Assembly: GCA_033961575.1 (NCBI GenBank)
Contig: CM066733.1
Span: 65,780,921 to 65,844,920, forward strand
From: Aselliscus stoliczkanus
Lineage: Eukaryota > Chordata > Mammalia > Chiroptera > Hipposideridae
DNA: 64,000 nucleotides
Direction of reading: 5' to 3'
In this document: positions 13,252 to 25,600 of the stretch, piece after piece
Layout: the number at the start of each line of letters is the position of its first letter
Position numbering within the stretch: the first letter of the stretch is position 1
Notes under the pieces: model-generated
Database searches by the model: none
The model's input: the letters and a program-made list of their open reading frames with translations, nothing else
Told to the model about the DNA's origin: nothing
Translations under genes and position numbers: made by a program

Positions 13252-13310
13252 TTTTTTTTTAAGCCATAGTCTAGCAACTCATGTTCTAACAACTATGGCT
13301 TAAAAAAAAA
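13252..13310. repeat. Perfect 19-bp inverted repeat with 21-base loop
   Basis: TTTTTTTTTAAGCCATAGT at 13252-13270 is exactly mirrored by ACTATGGCTTAAAAAAAAA at 13292-13310. No surrounding element was recognised. It may be a worn palindromic DNA transposon or a local hairpin. Confidence 0.85.
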
Positions 13311-13416
13311 GAGTAAAATCACCAGTTTGGCATACATCACAGTTCTATAGCTGCGTGACACTGAGATCAGAGATCTGCTTATAGCCATTTTGAACACACC
13401 ATACTTTTTTGTTGGC

Positions 13417-13444
13417 AGTTGACACTATATAGTTGACACTATAT
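13417..13444 (+). repeat. Tandem duplication of a 14-bp unit
   Basis: AGTTGACACTATAT occurs twice head to tail with no mismatch. Confidence 0.9.
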
Positions 13445-14556
13445 TTTCATCTTAGCTTTATAAAGTTCTTGGAGAAATAAACTTTCTTAGGAGCTTTATT
13501 TATGATCCAAATTTCCCAATTATCCTAGAATGCTATAGCATTTTCCGAAAGGATGGTAATAAATTACCAACTCATTTTTCCAGACCATTTTGGCAATTTT
13601 TTTTCTTCATATTTTACTCTTTTTGGTCTATTTCAACTTGATTTCCATTTATTTATTTCCAATTCCCTGAAATTCTACTAGAACCAAAGGGTAAAATCAG
13701 CTCTGTATTGTTTTAACTAAAATACAGACTCTGAAAGTCATTCATGTTGATGAGTCATTTTTCCTTAAGCATTCTCTTCTCATATGAATACATAAATCAC
13801 TTGATTATCCAGAAAACAGCAATATTATTTAGGAAATGAGGACTAATTTGTATACAGTTCTTTTAGAAATTTAATAAATGCTCACCTGCACATCGTAACC
13901 AAGATGACCTTTTTGAATATAACATTTTCTAAAGTTTGCTCCATGGAACATGAGTTCTTTAAGATGTTCCTTGAACATAGGATTCCATGGTCAAATATAT
14001 TTGGAAAATGAAATATTTTGTCTACCCTGCTGGGAAACTAATGGTACACATCCAGGGTAATTCAAAGAGTAGGCTTCATTTTGCTAATGCTGAAGCCATC
14101 TGGACTTTGAGTAGCTCCTCTTGATGAGATAGGAACAAAAAGATCTCTAGGTGGTCTGGGCTTCCAATGTACTTAACATTTTCACTTTAGAGTTAATGCT
14201 TGCCAATATCCTTTTGATGTTTTCCCTGATGCTAATGATGGTCCCACATGCAGAGGCAGATTGATATTTTGTGGGGCCTGAAGCATATAAAATTTTGGAG
14301 TCCCTTTGTAAGGAAAAGAATACAAAATGATCTTACTTGTGCAAATTTTATATAAACCTATGATGATGTGAACACACTGCTAGGGACTGTGCCAGGGTCT
14401 TGGAAGAACTCATGCAAGCAAAGGGCCCTGAAATGTAAGCCTCATCTGTTGTTACATGATCAATCTGTACCATCCCACATGGAAAATAATATTATACTAT
14501 TTTTCAATTTCATTCTTTCTGGTCCTTCTCTCAACCTGACACACACCCTACATTCT
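13445..14556. other. No gene seen
   Basis: No recognised repeat with clear limits and no coding signal. Confidence 0.55.
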
Positions 14557-14745
14557 TAGAGTTGACAGATTTAGCAAATAAAAATATAGGATGCCATTAA
14601 ATTTTAATTTCAGATAAACAATAATTTTTTTAGTATATGTCCCAAATGATGATGGGACATACTTATACTAAAAAAAAATAAAATAAAATTCATTTTTTAT
14701 TTGAAATTCAAACTTAACTGATGTTCTGTATTTTATCTGGCAATC
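14557..14745. mobile_element. MER53-like palindromic DNA transposon relic
   Basis: The two halves are near mirror images: TTGACAGATTTAGCAAATAA and ATTTTAGTATATGTCCC on the left, GGGACATACTTATACTAAAA and CTGTATTTTATCTGGCAA on the right, meeting around 14651. This matches my memory of the MER53 palindrome. Confidence 0.7.
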
Positions 14746-14824
14746 TATATATTCTAGTCGAAACACTCTACATCAGGACTTCTCTGAAAATGATATATTC
14801 TTTCACACTCCGTGCCTTGCCTTG

Positions 14825-14945
14825 ATTCAATGTTTCCTAAATTTTCTTCATGAGAAGACCCTCTTGGGGGACTTGTTACAAATACAGATTCCTAAGGCCC
14901 ACCCCTACTGCTTTAACAAGCTTTCCAGGTGAGTCTTATAAACAG
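14825..14945 (+). mobile_element. MER5A-like hAT relic, partial
   Basis: GGGGGACTTGTTACAAATAC, CCTAAGGCCCACCCC and TTTCCAGGTGAGTCTTAT are MER5-family pieces; both ends are worn. Confidence 0.6.
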
Positions 14946-15135
14946 GCAACCTGAGCAAGCATGGCCTTAATTAATTCAGGTAGTTTCATTTCCTCATCCT
15001 GAAAGGCTCTCATACACTTTGATCATCCAGCCTTTGAGGCCTAGTGATGAGAAGCTGTCCCTCATCATCACCTCTTTCCCAGGGCAGATTTAATTCAACT
15101 ATTCTCAGAATGCCTGCTGTTTACAGGCTTCTACT

Positions 15136-15335
15136 GCAGCAGCTTTCAAAGTGAAAGCATGGTTCCCCAGACCAGAGCATTACCATCATCTGGGACCTTA
15201 TTAGAAATAGAAATTTTCAGGCTTCATTCCAGACCTACTGAATCAGCAACTCTGGAGACAGGGCCCAGCAGTCCTTGTTTGAACAAGGTTTCCAGATGAT
15301 TTTGAAACATGATCAAGGTTGAGAATAAATCATCT
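15136..15335 (+). mobile_element. MER5A-like hAT relic
   Basis: GCTTTCAAAGTGAAAGCATGG, CATCATCTGGGACCTTATTA, AGACCTACTGAATCAGCAAC and GGGCCCAGCAGTCC follow the MER5A consensus closely. Confidence 0.8.
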
Positions 15336-15729
15336 ATCTTAACATCCATTACTCTTGGTATAGTTATGCATGGCTGTCCCACTTTTAGTTTGCTGGTCTA
15401 AAGTCTTCGGGTAGCAGCTACATCAGACTTCTTTTTGCATTCATGCTCAGTGCCTGGTACACAGAGAACATTTAAAAATGCTTGTTGAATGAAAGATTTG
15501 GTGAGTAAGTGAGTGAATGGGTAATTATGGTTTTTTTCACAGTAAGCTATCTGGTGAAAACCATGAACCAAAGGATATACCATAAAATTAGGTGGATGAC
15601 TGAGTTGCTCTGGGATGCTATTATGTGGCATTGTGGCTCCTGAGATCCAAATGTTTCTACATTTTCCTAAGCTGCCACTTGTTCCTCCTTCCCTTATACA
15701 TTTTTGTTCTATAAGATTGTAGAATACTG

Positions 15730-15910
15730 AGGGGGACGGGGTGTAGATGAGGGTAAATGGGATAAAATACATGGTGATGGAAAGAGAACTGACTCTGGGT
15801 GGTGAACCCACAGTGTGATATATAGATGATGTATCACAGAATTGTACTCCTTAAATCTATGTAACTTTTCTAACAATTATCACCCCAATAAACCTTAATT
15901 AAAAAAATTG
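15730..15910 (+). mobile_element. L1 LINE 3'UTR end, sense
   Basis: Contains GGTGATGGAAAGAGAACTGA, ATAGATGATGTATCACAGAA and TCACCCCAATAAACCTTAAT followed by an A-run, the 3' end of an L1 subfamily also seen in bats and carnivores. Confidence 0.8.
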
Positions 15911-16779
15911 TAGACTACAAATAGTTCATCTGGGTTATCGTCTAGTCATTTTAATGCTAATATTAAAAAACATATCTATAAATATGAAATGTTTGACAGG
16001 GCAATTATTCATAGGGAAAGTGCTGAATTAGAGACAGGCCATCTATTGAATTATGTAACTGCTGTGTGTAAGAATATGTTATGAAAATTGCATTTTATGT
16101 ACATATCCAACATTGCTGATGGTTGAAAATGACAATACCTTTATGGTGGAATAAAGGTATGTGCCTTACACAAAACTTTCAGAGAAGATGGCTGAAGACC
16201 AGCTCTCTAGTTGTGGAAGGAGAAGTGATCTCGTTTCTAAGCCTAAGTCAACTACAATGTTAAATTCCCTGAAATGCAAACAAATTTCAAGAATTATTTG
16301 CTAGTTACATTGATGTTCCCATCTGTAGATTAATCTAGATATTGTAGGCTATTTAGGTATGATACATGTATAGATAGATAAACATCATATACTTGAGGAT
16401 CTAGCAATACAACATGGAGAAAAGCACAAAAGATCAGATGTTCTATTTATTTTCCTAAAATTTTTGTTTATCCTCTTTAACTCACCTTCTATTTACTCTA
16501 CTGAAATGACATTAATGAGGTAAACCAATTAAATCATTTGTTTTCCCCAAGCTAGATACATGGAGAACCAAATCAACCATTCTGTAGAATGATTTCCTGA
16601 TATTTTGTGTTAAGAACAGATCATTTTGCATATCAAAACTACAGGAATATGATTATTAAAATATGAATGGGAGTATTGGAGTGAATAGATCACTCAGAGA
16701 GTAAATGACTGGTGAATGGTTGCAATACCCTATCAAATCCACTAACATATTCAATTGGAGGGTGCCAGATGCTGGTGCT
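15911..16779. other. No gene seen
   Basis: AT-rich single-copy-looking sequence without recognised features. Confidence 0.55.
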
Positions 16780-17400
16780 TTGGACACTCAAAAATTCTTG
16801 GCTGTCCAGGCTTCCTAACAGATATAGGCTTTTGTGCTATAGTATTGGTTGCACTCATTTCTTCCTTTTTATTTTCAGTGCCACAGCCCTTTTCATGCCA
16901 CTATCACTATTATCCTTGGTAACTATGATATCCTCCTAACATTTCTTTGGTCCAGGTCTGCCATCTCTAATCTACCCCATACTCATATCATTGCAGACTA
17001 ATTATTTCTAAATCCCGACACTAACAATATTTAAAAAGTTATTCAAAAGTCCATCAAATTAAATATGAATTCTTCAGTATGACATTCATGGGTCCCATTA
17101 CCAAACTTTCTACATGTACACATTTAACTTCTCTAGTGGAACATACACTCAAGCTAAATTGATTGAATTCCTTGATCCAGGGACATATTCAGTGCTTTTG
17201 CTTTCTTATGGCTTTGCTCAGGCTTTTCACAGGACAAAATCTAACCCCATCATAAGTGCTATCCTAAATGTGTTTCTATCAGGTTCAGCGCTACTAGAAA
17301 CAATCTCTCTACCCTCTAGGTACTCCCTTTGGGACTCTCTACAAGTTCTTGCTTGTACTTTAATTGTAGATGCCATTGATGCCTTTGTCTTGTGACTTTT
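16780..17400 (+). mobile_element. L2-like LINE relic
   Basis: AGTCCATCAAATTAAATATG, CATTCATGGGTCCCATTACC, TTTGCTCAGGCTTTTCACAG and CTAGGTACTCCCTTTGGG resemble the degenerate 3' region of ancient L2 elements. The short open frame at 17114-17395 inside is chance. Confidence 0.45.
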
Positions 17401-17462
17401 ATATCTTCACTAAACATAAGGGCTCTATCAGTATGCATTAGATTGAATTTGTTGACTCTAAG

Positions 17463-17650
17463 CCACTGGCTTTCAAATTTAGCTGCACATTGAAATCACC
17501 GGGGAAACTTATAAAACTACTGAGACTTGAGTCCCACTGGTGGATATACTAATTTCATTGGTCTGGCATGCAGTCTGGGCACTGAGACTTTAAAAATCTC
17601 TCTAGGTCAGTCAGATATGCAGCAAATTTTGAGGACCAATGTCTCTGCTA
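17463..17650 (+). mobile_element. MER5A-like hAT relic
   Basis: CACTGGCTTTCAAATTTAGC, GCACATTGAAATCACCGGGG, GAGTCCCACTGGTGG and CTCTAGGTCAGTCAGATATG retain the MER5-type layout. Confidence 0.6.
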
Positions 17651-19752
17651 CCCCTGGGATTACCCAGCATACCTTTGGAGTGTGTGTATTGGCCAGTCTC
17701 TTATGGCTACTTGGTTGGTGGATTTATGTCCGTCCCAACTCTGTGAACAAATGAACCCTTCAACAAGCTCGAAAATGTGGCTTCCCCATACAACTCCAAC
17801 CTTATTTTTAACTCCAAGTAACATTATTAGGAAATGCTTATCTTGCATTTAAAGGTTAAAAATGTACTCCTCCAAACTTCCTTTTAATTCTATCTGATGT
17901 TTTGGGAGAGCACCAATTATTGTTATAATTAAGACTCTAATTATAAAAAAGAAAAATGTTAGTATATAAATTGATTAGTTTAAAACTATGTACAAGTTTA
18001 TATATTATATCCCATTGTGATCTCTGAAGGAAGTAAAAGTGACTCTTCAGCGTATGACTTAAAAAGACAGTTTTAAACATTTTAACCAAAGCATTGTCTT
18101 CAATTTAGAAAAGGACAGGTGAGGGGAGAAAATCTATGCAACTTTTCTCTTCACATAATTTGCATTTGTACTCCTCCGTATAGGCATCTTTCATGCCGAC
18201 TTATGATGAAAAGATGGTGTATTGTACCATAGGGACATAGTACTTGTTAACATTGTTTTCTTTTTTAAAATTATCTAAAAGCAAGGGTAATAAGACCTAC
18301 CCTATTAGGCAGGTATTATTTGAATTGTGACTAAAACTAATAATATTCACAGATGATTAGTTTGAGTATATTAATTTGAATTGTTTTCCTGGAAGGTTTG
18401 GATTCCAATCGATCAATATCAGTCTCTTGGTCTCGCACACTGAGGGACACCTGGTGGATGTGAGGTGACCAGATGGCCACATGCATCTATGACAGAATGC
18501 AGTGGTGTCCCACCATCAGGAAAATCAATGTCAGCTGCCATTATTAAAAGCAGGAGGAAATTTCAGCTTGATGCACAGATAAATAACAGCGAGTAATTTT
18601 CCCCCCAAACTTTAGTGCTTGCACATATGTTCACCTGTCCAGTTTAATTTTGCGAAGCTCTTACGTCAATGCTTTCTAGCCATGCTCATTCTTACCTAAA
18701 GGAAAAATGTGTTTTAATTATTCTAAAAAATTATTTTAGAAATGAAAAAAATTGAACATATGTAAACAAAGAAAGAAGGCAAAATAAATGAGTGATTAAA
18801 ATGTTACATCCAGACAGGAAAATGGCTAGTGAGTAAATCCAAACATTTCCATACAAAATTCTGGGTACACTGGTTTAAAAAAATATGGAAAACTGTATAA
18901 CATGAGATATTATTAGGCAGAGTTCCCTATTTAGTTGTGCAAATGATATCAATAATGAAGATGACTCTGCAATGACAACAGCTTCTAAAGTGGATTGTGG
19001 GTTATTAAATTGTTTCAGTATAATTTTGCCATTAGGTGCACTTAAATCCTGTGAGTGTTGGTTATCTATGTATTTCATGTAATGCCATCACATTAGTCAT
19101 GAGGATACAGTGGACTTGGGTATTCAAAGGTTTAACACTCTTGGTTTTAATACTTAGAAGTGGTGCTGACAGTTCATGATTAATTTCACCCAGACTTGGA
19201 ATTGTATCACCTGCAGCCCGACGGCATGTGTGTGAGTAAGTCTGCTTGAGTCCCGGTCTGTTACTGCCTTCATCTCTGTAGATTTCACATGGTGAGAAAT
19301 CTGTTGGTTTAAGCACTTTTATAGTAAATGTTTGTGCAGTAATGCAATATAATGCAGTGAGAAGCTTTAAGCAGGGTTTTTTTTTTTTTAATAAAGTGAT
19401 TACTAACTGCTTTAGACTTGAAATTAGTACAATTATTAGGGTCTTCAAGGGCCATCTAAATATTTCAGTAACACTTTAGGAATTTATATGTCATAAAGAT
19501 ATTTGTGAACTTAGAGATTCATAATAAACATGTCTCAGAAATCCCAAGGAATTTTGCATCTGCTTCAGAATTTCTTATCTTTAACCAGGTAGGGATAATT
19601 AATATATATTATTGGGTATTATTTTTAATGCATGTATTCTTGAGTTTTTAAAGGATAAAATTTATAATTTTTAGAACTTGTGATTCAAGGAAGGACTAAG
19701 GAACTGTAGATTGTTATGGTAAATTGTGATGTCATGAGATGTTATGTTTAAG
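17651..19752. other. No gene seen
   Basis: The 128-codon minus-strand frame at 19062-19448 has no recognisable domain and runs through low-complexity TTTTT. Nothing else is supported. Confidence 0.55.
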
Positions 19753-19764
19753 AAGTTTAATTCC

Positions 19765-20076
19765 AACCGGTTAGCTCAGTTGGTTAGAGTGTGGTGCTGA
19801 TAACACCTAGGTTGTGGGTTCGATCCTTGCATGGGCCACTGTGAGCTGTATCCTCCTTAAAAGAGTTAGCTATGCCATTGTAGAATGAAGACAATGTGCA
19901 ACCAATGACCATGGCTGGTCCCCAATAAAATGAAGAAGAAGAAGAAGAAGAAGGAGGAGGAGGAGGAGGAGGAGGAGGAGGAGGAGGAGGAGAAGAAGAA
20001 GAAGAAGAAGAAGAAGAAGAAGAAGAAGAAGAAGAAGAAGAAGAAGAAGAAGAAGAAGAAGAAGAAGAAGAAGAAA
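19765..20076 (+). mobile_element. tRNA-Ile-like SINE whose tail became a (GAA)n/(GGA)n array
   Basis: The head is a near-complete tRNA-Ile-like cloverleaf: A box TAGCTCAGTTGG, anticodon arm with GAT in the loop position, and B box GGTTCGATCC. The body ends CCCCAATAAAA. In place of a plain A-tail there is about 144 bases of GAA with a GGA block inside (19932-20075). The duplication AAGTTTAATTCC stands at 19753-19764 and 20077-20088, so the microsatellite lies within the inserted unit. Confidence 0.93.
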
Positions 20077-20795
20077 AAGTTTAATTCCTAGCCTTGAGCA
20101 GCATTTCCCTACAGGAGAGAAAGCCCAAAGATCCCACTGAGTTTAAATGAAGAAGTCATGTGTTATGGCATTCTGTGGGACATTTAATATTAATAATAAG
20201 AAGTGCAAGAGAGTGCAGTGAATCTACGGACAACTTAGTTTGTAACATTTGGGACTGTGATCCAGAAAGAATTAGTAAAATCAACTGTCCCTAAGAACGA
20301 AAGAGAAAACACCTGTATCATCAATCACTATGCTAATAGGCTAACTGTTCCCTATTGTGAGTAATAGAACTAGATTTTTGTTGTTGTTGTGAAAATAAAA
20401 GGTCAACATAGCCAGAAATACTGTAAATAACTTTGCTTATTGGCATTATTATAGTAAATATAACTGAGAAGATATTTTTGCAAGTAGATAAGACTTTATT
20501 GTTACTCTTCTTTAAAGCCTTTAGGCTTTAAATCATAGATTTTTTAAAAACAGAATAATCCTGAGAAATTTGATTAAAATTATTATATCTCCATGTATCC
20601 AAAATATAAAAATAATACTGAAATAAACAAGAAAATATTGCGACATAATTTCACTTGATGGAGTTATGAGATTAATGTAATTATTAAATGTTTGCATGTA
20701 TGGAGAATAATTTTTTATTTCTTTATTTTTATTATAGTTAGAAAAAACTGGTTTATAAATTATTTTTTCACTTATAGGGAATGGAGATAAATTTT

Positions 20796-20938
20796 TTTTT
20801 TTTTAGCTGAGCCATCCTGCTACCTGTTGGCAGCTCAGTGGCTGTTCAGCTCGGGCTGGGCATCGAACTGCTGTTGCTCAGAGCTCAGCTCACACTCTTG
20901 AGCGACCTCTTAACCAACTGAGCCACTCGGCCGGCCCT
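20796..20938 (-). mobile_element. tRNA-derived SINE, variant type
   Basis: In reverse complement: AGGGCCGGCCGAGTGGCTCA, GTTGGTTAAGAGGTCGCTC, a GC-rich body and ...GGCTCAGCTAAAAA. The duplication GATAAATTTT flanks it (20786-20795 and 20939-20948). The body differs from the short and long types and matches the copy at 43304-43414. Confidence 0.87.
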
Positions 20939-20948
20939 GATAAATTTT

Positions 20949-22474
20949 GATAATGAAACAAATGTAGGTAATTTGGAGACTTTTGAAGGACTCATGAGAA
21001 AATTTGCTTCTTAGTAAGATCTAAAATGAACACTCAGGCAGTTCACTACTTTGAAGATATTTTGGGATGAAAGTATAACTTAGGCAATATTTTTCGATAT
21101 TGTAATTTTTTGTTCAAAATTCTTTTTTAAGCCTTCCTCAATAAGTAGCTTCAGTTTTAGAGCCCAAGGCACAGAACTACAGAGCAGACAGATTTAAATG
21201 GCTTTTTAGTTTATCTGCACTATTTTAGAAGTGATAAATGAGGATGTTTGCATGAATGAGATGTGGTAAGAACCAGTAAGTCATAGAACATTATAAAGAA
21301 GAATGTTCACAGAGGAAAAGACATCTGAAAACGGTGGCTTGCCATTGGGTTTGTACTGATAAGATACTGGAATCTCATCTTTTTGTATTTCTTATCATTC
21401 TTCTCTATTTTGTTATAAAATTTAGCATTTTTTAAAGCCAGGATTAAGAACAAGTGGGCTTTTGCTTTAAGAAAGAAAAGGGAAAAAAAAGTGTTCAACT
21501 TTTACTTTCATTCCTACAACTTATCTTTGTATGGGTGAAAGTAATAGTTTTCTTCTCACTGATTCTAACATTTCCAAGAGTACCTATGCTTCAGAACTCT
21601 AATTTAACCAAAAATAATAGTAATGGCATCCAGTGGAAAAGAAAACCTAAGTAAAGTGCCCAATACTAATAACTTTGTTTCTTTTTATTTGCTTAGGATA
21701 AATAAGAAAACAAACAAACTGAAATTTCCTTCCATGGATGAGAAGTGCACTTGGAATTTTTACTAAAGTTATGCACAGATTATTTAATTGTGCACCTCAC
21801 TAAGTGGACTACTGCCTCAATTAGTCAAATATCAGATTACTCTCATTCTGAACCAAGTTTTGTGCTATGGGATGTCTGTAGAAACACAATCAAACAACTG
21901 CCCTGAGAGATTTCATATTAATGAATGTTATATTAACCAGAATGCACAAGTAGGGCTGCACATGGTGGGGTATTCCTTTTACATTTAGCCTGGTCTAAAT
22001 TTACAAAGTGAAAGAGCATCAAGGAACGGTGATAAATAACATTGCATTGTGCCTTTAACATATTGTCATTTAATTAAAGGTTGCATGCCATTTTGTCTTT
22101 AAATACCCTTATGAGGTAGCTTAGAGAGATCTCTGCCCTTTTCAAGCTGTGACAAATGTCCTATTTAAGAACAAGAAAGTTTATTGCTGAAAAATATGCA
22201 CAATTAACAGGAAAATATAATAAAGTTGTTACTCAAACTCTGCTAACACATTGGGAGATTTGCATTGGTGTTTAAGGTATAATTTATCAGTCCCTGGCAC
22301 TTTTATGTTTGAGAAGAAAAGATGCCAGAATTTCCTGACAGTACCTCAAAATAGATGCTTCATACTGCAGCAGGGCATGCAGGAATAGGATAGTTGGTCT
22401 TTTTCCAGCTCTCTTATTGTGGCTACCAATAACCAATGAATTAACCAAAGAGAATGATGCAAGGCATATCAGTT
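20949..22474. other. No gene seen
   Basis: AT-rich, short chance frames only. Confidence 0.55.
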
Positions 22475-22490
22475 TCCAGGGGGAGATTTT

Positions 22491-22598
22491 TTTTTTTTTT
22501 TTTTGAGGACAGTGTTACTGGTCCTCATATGTGGGACCTGAACTGGGGCCGCTGGCTTCCCAAGCCAGCGCTTAACCACTGTGCCACTCGGCCGGCCC
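22491..22598 (-). mobile_element. tRNA-derived SINE, short type
   Basis: Poly(T), then GAGGACAGTGTTACTGG, CATATGTGGGACC, CCAAGCCAGCGCTTAACC and CGGCCGGCC mark a reversed short SINE. Flanking copies TCCAGGGGGAGATTTT (22475-22490) and TCCAGGGGCAGATTTT (22599-22614) differ at one base. Confidence 0.92.
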
Positions 22599-22614
22599 TC
22601 CAGGGGCAGATTTT

Positions 22615-25600
22615 AATGACCATCTTGCATTATATAACTTACATGCTCCCCACAGCATACTGTAGACTGCCTCTGCCAAAATCCATGTTAGTAAATTTAT
22701 ACAAGACTGGAAAGTGACACATTTATAATAAACTCAACTTTTTTTTTGACCCATGGCAGTTTCTCCTAATTACTCCTAGGGAATTCTTCAGGGAACCTTA
22801 CAAAGCATTAAAGTTCTTATTTTTCCACTGTTTTGACAGAGCCTTGTGGGTAATATGGTTGCTTAAATAACTATGAAAATAGAAGCTAAAGATGCCATTC
22901 TGTTCTTCTGTCTAGTTATTGGCCATGTAGGAAAACAGAACACTGATAAAAATGACTTCTAAAAATCCCAGTTCAGATAAGTACAAATATGTGACATGAA
23001 ACAGGAATCACACATAACCAGTAGATATTCATACCCTTCTGTTTCTAAAGTTTCTTTCTGATTTTTAAGACTTTATAATTAGCATGACCTATGGTAACTT
23101 TCTCAGAGAAAATTGTGACTGGGAAAAATAGTAGGGGCTGACTTTCTATAATTTATAAAAGTGCAAATTTAGCAATATTGTTTTTAATAAATAATTATTA
23201 AAAATTATCTACTTATAGAGGTTCTCAGTTTAGGGTATAAGCCCATTTAATTCTGACATCCTTAGAAGTACACAAAATATATAGTGTTATCTGTAAACTA
23301 GTCATTTGTATTATTGTAGTACTTGATTTTTGCCTCTATTTCTCTCTTTAAATTGTTTTCCATTTTCATAAGAAAAGCAAATGATTTTTCTATCAGCAAT
23401 AGAGAGAGGTCCTCATTAAGTATAGAGAAAATATCAAAACATGGTATGTCTCAAAGATGCATAAAAGCAACTCAATGCCAACAGCTGTAGCTGTGAATGA
23501 AGTTTTCTTTTCAAAGAGTCTCCCTAGGAGCCCACTTTTACTCACAATGTGATCTGTGGTTCATGCTTGCTGGTTCATGCTTGGAAATTCAGGAGCACTT
23601 TCCCTGTAAAGATCATGTTATGAACTGGACAAATGATAAGAAAATCTTCAAGTGGGATATATTTGCATATGATCAATTTTGTTAGGAGTTAGGAATCTAT
23701 AGTTTTGAGGCACCATGCAATTCTCTGTGCTGTCTCCTAAATGGTAAAATATGTGGAATTTCCCCACCTGTTCTATCACATGCACCTACAGACATCCTGA
23801 TTTCTAAGCATGAGATCATTTCTCAACATCCTTTCAATCTTATTCCAAATGCCTGATTCAACTTCACAACACTTCAAACATAGAACATCATCGCTTGCCC
23901 TTCTAACAAAAACATGATGGTGAGTCAAATCTTGGCCATTTTGCTTAGAAATCAAAGTAATTTATTGCTATTATACCTATATATAGTCCCTCCCATGCTG
24001 GACCTGATGCAAAGAGGCTTTGCTGCTTTCATTTATGATTTTTTGCTTTCATTTGGCTAAATATATTTGTAGTCATGATTTTGAAGCAAACCCGTAAAAA
24101 AATATTAGCTCATTTTACCCCAATCCACTGGCAGATCATTGCTTACAAAACGTTGGTGTAAATGCCTGCACCACAGTGATGATGCTGAGTTTCATACTTA
24201 GATTCAAGATGGGAAGATTTCAAGGGCATACCACTTCGGCTATAGATAAGTTTTGAGTCAATGATATAAAATTTGTCATTTTTTTTTTTTTTTTTTTTTT
24301 TTTTTTAGTAACACAGAAAGAGCAAAAAGTATTTTCTGTTTTTGTTTTTGTTTTTAAAAAGGAATAAAAGTGCTTCAAAATCTCTTAATAAATGACATTT
24401 TTCAGGTTCACATTTGAAAGGATCGTTGATACCATTTGCAAACACCAACAAAATAGACTGAACAGAGAGATCCCTCCAGAAAGAGGTTAAGTAAATCATT
24501 GAGTTCTCTAATCCACAGGAGACAACACCTAAATCCCAGTCCCAAGGCATTGTATTCTCCGGTTCACCATGGGATTAGCAAACACAGGACATTAAAGTAA
24601 GCTTAATTACTGATGAACACTGAATCTGCTATGTCTTTTACGTGGAAGCCAGATTTTGCCTTTAGGGTTTTTCTAGAGGACATTCTAGAAGAGGTTGCTG
24701 CCATCAACACCCAAGGAAGGCAATTTTTTAACTGTTCTCCTTGGGATGGACCTTTCTATAGACATTAGGCCCTTGGGGCCAAAGCCTACAAGGCATTTGT
24801 TACTAGGAGATATGGAAATTTTAATAAAAATTGCAATAACCATGAAAATAGTGGCTTTAAAAAATCTATGTACTATTAGTAGTAATGCATGCATAGTGCT
24901 AGGCATTCATAACTATTTGGTCATAAAAATATGTGACTGTAATTATGATATTTACAGTCAACTTATAAAAATACATGTAATTCTGAATGGCAATTGTTAA
25001 TCCCTAGCTCTAACCACAAGCCTAGAAGGATTAGCTTATTATGGAAAAGTGTAATGGGTATAATTACAAAATGGACAACTCTCTCATCCTCTTGAACTCA
25101 ACATTCAAGAATGGCTATTAGAGCATCATAGGAGCTTCATTTGTCATAATTCTTCTAAGCTCACAAGGTAAAACCAAAATTCTGTGGAAATAAATAGAAA
25201 TTAAATGGGAAATGAACACTCACATGATACAACCACGGTGAAGAATAATTCTTTCATAGAATATTCATGCACAACCTTCAAAGAGGTTCACAGTCCCTGG
25301 AAGAATTTATGGGATGACCTTTAAGCACACCTTTCATTAAAAAAAAAGTCAGCATGGCTGAAGTTAGCATATGATTACCTTTAACTATAAGAAGTGAGGA
25401 ATTTAACTTCTAGCCAAATCTCTGTCTATAATTTAGGTGAGTACCTCTTTGAAGCTTTATTAACCATCATGGAGAGTGAAGCTCTTACGGTCTTTCTAAT
25501 TCAAACATAAATTCCAATGAAAGGAAACAAATTCACATTCCAGTTTAAATTCGGAAAAGAGGTGGTTTTTGCAAACTTGAAATTTCTCACTGTCAGAGAA

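Noticed and set aside
15398..15811. A 137-codon minus-strand frame
   Set aside because: It partly overlaps an L1 3'UTR in the opposite sense and resembles no known protein.
19765..19840. A tRNA-Ile gene
   Set aside because: The tRNA-like part continues into a SINE body and is bracketed by a target-site duplication, so it is a retroposon head.
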